Below are positions 59,532-64,000 of a DNA stretch of 64,000 nt, piece after piece. The notes under the pieces were generated by a model that was not told the origin of the DNA, searched no databases, and saw nothing but the letters and a program-made list of their open reading frames with translations. The stretch comes from Dasypus novemcinctus (lineage: Eukaryota > Chordata > Mammalia > Cingulata > Dasypodidae): contig NC_080680.1 of assembly GCF_030445035.2 (NCBI RefSeq), positions 119,252,228-119,316,227 of the forward strand, in the 5' to 3' direction. How positions within the stretch are numbered: the first letter of the stretch is position 1; each line of letters starts with the position of its first letter. Both the position numbers and the translations under genes were made by a program.

Positions 59532-62333
59532 ATTTCTTTTTTTTTTTTTTTTATTGACTTTGTAATAATATTACATTAAAAATATATATGTGAGGTCCCA
59601 TTCAACCCCACCCCCCCACCCCCCCTCTCCCCCCCCAACAACACTCGTTCCCATCATCATGACACATCCATTGGATTTGGTAAGTACATCTTTGGGCAGC
59701 TCTGCACCTCATATACAATGGTCCACATCATGGCCCATACTCTCCTCCATTCCATCCAGTGGGCCCTGTGAGGATCCACGATGTCCGGTGATTACCCCTG
59801 AGGCGCCATCCAGGGCAGCTCCACGTCCCAAATACACCCCCACCTCTCATCTCTTCCTGCCCTTCCCCATACCCATCGTCCACCATGTCCACTTTTCCCA
59901 ATCCAATGCCACCTCTTCTATGTGGACATTGGATTGGTTGTGTCCATTGCACCTCTATGTCAAGAGGAGGCTCAGATTCCACATGGATGCTGGCTGCCAT
60001 CCTCCCATTTTCAGTTGTAATCACTCTAGGCTCCATGGTGTGGTGATTGTCCTTCTTCAACTCCATCTTAGCTGAGTGTGGTAAGTCCAATAAATCAGAT
60101 TGTAGGTGGTGGAGTCTGTTGAGGCTCAGGACCTGGCTATCACTTTATCAGTCCAGAGATTCAAATCCCCTAACTATATCTTAAACCCCAACGTTAACTG
60201 CACCTCCAGCAGATTAGTATGAAAGTCTTATGAAGGGAGATCCCATCTGAGTCCAGATTCATCACACATAAACACCATTTCCAGAGAGGGGCCATCTGCC
60301 CTGGTAGTAAACCCCATCGGCCATGACCATAACTCTCATGGGTCTCTTTAGCCTTCATAGGAACCAATATCTGGGGGTTGTATCTGCTTTATCTGTCTCT
60401 CTGACTCTGCTCAGTTGTGCATGAGGGCAATCCTTCTGCCAGCCTCCAGACTCTTTTTTAGAAACTCGTAGCCATATAAACTCATTTCTCCTTTCCATTT
60501 CCCCCTTACTTTAGGTCAAACAGCATTTTAAAGTCATGTTGTTTTATGTAGACATGGATATTCTGCTGATCCGCATTGAACCTTCCATATAAGGTCCTTT
60601 TCCAGTTGCATCATCAGTTGGTATTTGATAGTGGTCCCTCGTTGCCAGGGAGGCTCATCCCCGGGTGTCATGTCCCACGCTGGAGGGAAGGCATTGCATT
60701 TACATGCTGAGTTTGGCTTCGAGCCTGGCCACATTTGAGTAACATGAAGGCTGACAGGAGGAAATTCCCAGGCACAATGTTGCTCTAGGCCTTGTTCTTA
60801 TTTTAGGTTTATCAGCTCACAAGCATAGTCATTAGCATCAGGGGCTCACTGTTGAACCCTCACTCCCTCCCGGTCCCCGCCGCTGTACCTGGGAGACTAT
60901 CGCTGCTCCCCTAGGGACCACGACAGAGCACCACTGGCCAGGGACCCAGTACCCCCCCTGCTGGGTTTTTAATTGTTGCCACTATGAGTATATCCAATCA
61001 TTACCATGCACCCTGGACATATGTTCTGTACAGCTCCCTGTCAGCCATATATCACCTGTCATTGGTATCCCATACCAGTATCCCTCCATTGCCATTGTTG
61101 AAACACTCTGTGATCCAGAACTCCCCGAAATTTGAAGCCCAATATAATGTCATGGTCCCTTACTAGGGAATGGCATATAGCGATGGGTTTAAAGGATAGA
61201 TAAAGAACTTGGATAAAGTTAGATAAAGAACTTAGATAAAGAATGTTGACTTGAAAAAATTCCACATCCTATCCTTTTCCCCCCCCCCCCCTAATTATTC
61301 AGCGTTTCTTCGTAGGAGTCCTAGACCACAGCAATGCATATATATAATATACAGCACTCCCATACATCCACCACAACACCTTTTTCCTTCCACAGCAATA
61401 CTCTTACACCCTATTCACATCATATTTACTTAAGGTGATGTACAGAGTCTGAGATATTAGCTTTCTAACATGGTAATATCCGTGCTTACATTATGGTGCA
61501 TACTTTAGGATACACAGTTTTTTACTTTTTTAGTTCTCCTATGTTTTACATTATGGTTTACATTATCAGTCTGTCGTCTCCTATATGTTATGGTGTAATA
61601 TTACATGTTTTATATCCATCCTTGTGTACTCTCAAGAAACTCCTCCCTTGCCCCCCATTTACTTTGGTTCCACACATTTAACGTCCATTTTCCCTTCCAC
61701 CTTGGTGCCCACAGTGACAGTCAACCTCTGTTTCCTGAGGAGCCACTTCCAGAGATAGATGGAATAGTGTTCAGGGCCTAACTTGCTCATCTGCCCCAAT
61801 GCCCTGGGAGCCACCCTTTCTCTCGAGGGATAGAGTTCCCTCTATTTGGTGGCATTAGTCCTCCCCAGGATGTGGGTCCACCCCCACTCTCACTACTTGG
61901 GATTCTACCCCATGGTGTCACCCACTCTGGCAGAATGAGCATTTAGACATTCCCCAGGAGCCCGTCCTGCATCAGACCCTCCCCTCCGAGCATTCTAAAC
62001 AGCTAACCCTCTTTATTATATTTTGATATTATTTTCTCGGCATTTTACTCTCCACCACCTCCTAACCCTCTCCTGTGTTCATATGCTACCCCTCCCTCCC
62101 CCCACTTTTGGGCAACATTACCCAACCGTCCCTCCCCAGCCACCCTCAAACCCGTAAAGCCCCAACCAAAGGCAACCCCTTGCCCCCATTTTATCTCTTC
62201 TTTGTGTTCATACTTACCACCATCTCGTCTTAAGTTCCACCCCTGCAGACATCGGCTCATATCCTTCCTCCACCCTCCGATTTCCTGTAAGCCTATCGTT
62301 CAGTCTCTTGCTATCTAGGGCAGCTTGTTTATT
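59532..62333 (-). mobile_element. Very long 3' UTR of a young LINE-1, antisense
   Basis: Starts at a T18 tract (the poly(A) tail on the L1 strand) and runs unbroken to the ORF2 stop at 62334-62336, about 2.8 kb. On the L1 sense strand it is G-rich, with G-runs at 59605-59636 and a 13-base G run at 61279-61291. It is the source-type sequence for the truncated copies at 8805, 58308 and, more distantly, 7618, 11124 and 39556. L1 3' UTRs are usually several hundred bases, so this length is notable. Confidence 0.8.
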
Positions 62334-64000
62334 TCATATCATTGAGGTCATGTAGTATTTGTCCTTCAATGTCTGGGTTGCTTCACTCAACATAAGGTTC
62401 TCAAGATTCATCCATGTTATCACATGTGTTTGTAGTGTGTTTGTTCTTACAGCCGAGTAGTATTCCATTGTGTGTATATACCACATTTTATTGATCCACT
62501 CATCTGTTGATGGGCATTTGGGTTGATTCCAACTTTTGGCAATAGTGAACAATGCTGCTATGAACATTGGTGTACATATATCGGTTTGTGTCCTTGTTTT
62601 CAGTTCTGCTGGGTATATACCCAGCAGTGGTATTGCTGGGTCATATGGTAAATCTATGGCTAGTTTTTTGAGAAACCGCCATACTGTCCTCCAGAATGGT
62701 TGGATCCTTCTGCATTCCCACCAGCAGTGGATGAGTGTTCCCCTTCCTTCACATCCTCTCCAGCACTTGTATTCTTCTGTTTTTTTCATAGCTGCCAATC
62801 TTATGGGTGTAAGATGGTATCTCATTGTAGTTTTGATTTGCATTTCCCTGATAGCTAGAGATTTGGAACATTTTTTCATGTGCTTTCTTGCCATTTGTAT
62901 TTCTTCTTCGGAGAAGTGTCTGTTTAAGTCTTTTTCCCATTTTTTAAATGGGTTGTTTATCTTTTTATTTTCAAGATATAGGAGTTCTTTATATATGCAA
63001 GTTATAAGTTTCTTATCAGATATATGATTGCCAAGTATTTTCTCCCACTGTGTGGGCTCCCTTTTTACTTTCTTGACAAACTCCTTTGAGGTGCAGAAGG
63101 CTTTAATTTTGAGGAAGTCCCATTTATCTATTAGTTCTTTTGCTGCTTGTACTTTTGGTGAGATATTCATAAATCCATTTCCTATTACAAGGTCCTGTAG
63201 ATGTTTCCCTACACTGCTTTCTAAGGTTTTTATGGTCTTGGCTCTTATATTTAGGTCTTTGATCCATCTTGAGTTGATCTTTGTATAAGGTGTGAGATGG
63301 TAATCCTCTTTCATTTTTCTACATATGGCTATCCAGTTCTCCAGACACCATTTGTTGAATAGGCCACTGTCTCCCAATTGAGAGGGTTTGGTGGCTTTAT
63401 CAAATATTATGTGGCTATATATGTGAGGTTCTATATCAGAGCTTTCAATTCGATTCCATTGGTCTATGTGTCTTTCCTTATGCCAATACCATGCTGTTTT
63501 CACCACCGTAGCTTTATAGTATGTTTTGAAGTCAGGTAGTGTGATTCCTCCAATTTCGTTTTTCTTTTTCAGTATGTCTTTGGCTATTCGGGGTCTCTTT
63601 CCTTTCCAAATAAATTTCATAGTTAGTTTTTCTAGTTCCTTAAAGAAGGCTGCGTTGATTTTTATTGGGATTGCATTGAATGTGTAGATCAATTTTGGTA
63701 GGATAGACATCTTAATAATGTTCAGTCTTCCTATCCATGAACAAGGAATAGTCTTCCATTTATTTAGGTCTTCTTTGATTTCCTTGAACAATCTTGTATA
63801 ATTCTCGTTGTATAAGTTCTTTACCTCTTTAGTTAAGTTTATTCCTAAGTATTTGATTTTTTTATTTACTATTGTGAATGGTATTTGTTTCTTGATTTCC
63901 TCCTGATCTTGCTCATTATTGGTGTACAGAAATGCTACTGATTTTTGCACATTGATCTTATAACCTGCGACTTTACTAAACTCATTTATGTGTTCTAGAA
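62334..64000 (-). CDS. LINE-1 ORF2 protein, C-terminal part (runs off window)
   Basis: ORF2p is the endonuclease/reverse transcriptase that performs target-primed reverse transcription. Only the last 554 or so codons are here, in one frame with no stop or frameshift from the window edge (64000) to TGA at 62334-62336. The edge lies near the end of the RT domain: [19 protein letters not shown] is encoded at about 63935-64000, the usual post-catalytic RT segment. The catalytic YxDD lies outside the window. The C-terminal zinc-knuckle-like C-x3-C-x7-H-x4-C is intact (CWRGC...H....C at about 62739-62799), followed by the conserved IQPFWRTVW stretch and a [25 protein letters not shown] tail. There is no in-window start; the first Met (63948-63950) is internal. 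An open frame in a region full of dead L1s marks a recent insertion. Whether the 5' half is intact cannot be seen. Confidence 0.95.
   Translation of the reverse strand, partial: LEHINEFSKVAGYKINVQKSVAFLYTNNEQDQEEIKKQIPFTIVNKKIKYLGINLTKEVKNLYNENYTRLFKEIKEDLNKWKTIPCSWIGRLNIIKMSILPKLIYTFNAIPIKINAAFFKELEKLTMKFIWKGKRPRIAKDILKKKNEIGGITLPDFKTYYKATVVKTAWYWHKERHIDQWNRIESSDIEPHIYSHIIFDKATKPSQLGDSGLFNKWCLENWIAICRKMKEDYHLTPYTKINSRWIKDLNIRAKTIKTLESSVGKHLQDLVIGNGFMNISPKVQAAKELIDKWDFLKIKAFCTSKEFVKKVKREPTQWEKILGNHISDKKLITCIYKELLYLENKKINNPFKKWEKDLNRHFSEEEIQMARKHMKKCSKSLAIREMQIKTTMRYHLTPIRLAAMKKTEEYKCWRGCEGRGTLIHCWWECRRIQPFWRTVWRFLKKLAIDLPYDPAIPLLGIYPAELKTRTQTDICTPMFIAALFTIAKSWNQPKCPSTDEWINKMWYIHTMEYYSAVRTNTLQTHVITWMNLENLMLSEATQTLKDKYYMTSMI

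Noticed and set aside
62536..63288. Plus-strand frames of 163 and 86 codons
   Set aside because: Antisense shadows of the open L1 ORF2 on the minus strand.

Overview
This is a gene-poor, AT-rich stretch of a mammalian nuclear genome made mostly of layered retrotransposons. I find no host protein-coding gene or structural RNA gene that I can support. The repeats point to Xenarthra, with an armadillo favoured. There are short tRNA-derived SINEs of the DAS type (9684-9792, 21698-21787). There is a lineage-type LINE-1 with a very long, C/T-rich (sense G/A-rich) 3' UTR in many copies. There are also LTR families that do not look like the common boreoeutherian ones. Ancient pan-mammalian repeats (MIR, MER5-like, old L1M, MLT-type LTRs) are present. 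The species call is inference; a sloth or anteater is not excluded.

Layout. 1-7.6 kb: L1 tails, a MIR, and a pair of similar LTR-like repeats (5.4-6.2 kb). 7.6-13.1 kb: an old L1M/HAL1-like element cut up by younger insertions. These are two L1 copies with 5' inversions, a simple truncated L1, a DAS SINE, a tiny unidentified retroposon and a processed retrocopy; most have readable target-site duplications (TSDs). 13.3-14.1 kb: two antisense LTRs. 15.4-18.1 kb: an unusual GC-rich block with no repeat I recognise. 19-22.4 kb: MER5-like element, an LTR split by an L1, and an L1 ORF2/3' end split by a SINE.

24.7-27.7 kb holds the most interesting element: a two-LTR non-autonomous retroelement resembling ERVL-MaLR. 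Its 5' LTR was split by a different solo LTR. Its internal region has a decayed gag-like frame followed by a 30-bp (10-codon) tandem array. 31.5-35.0 kb is a HAL1-like unit (L1 5' UTR and ORF1, no ORF2). It contains a long SINE with a tandem-repeat head and, apparently, a processed retrocopy. 35.4-47.9 kb and 50.3-50.8 kb carry several solo LTRs and old L1M pieces. 54.8-58.2 kb is old antisense L1M plus an antisense LTR. 58.3-64.0 kb contains a truncated young L1 with a perfect 13-bp TSD, then the 3' half of a young antisense L1. The ORF2 C-terminal 555 or so codons of that L1 are fully open and run off the window edge.

Nothing here forms a pathway; the 'system' is an insertion history. Nested TSDs let the order of events be read directly in several places. 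All family names come from pattern recognition without a database search.
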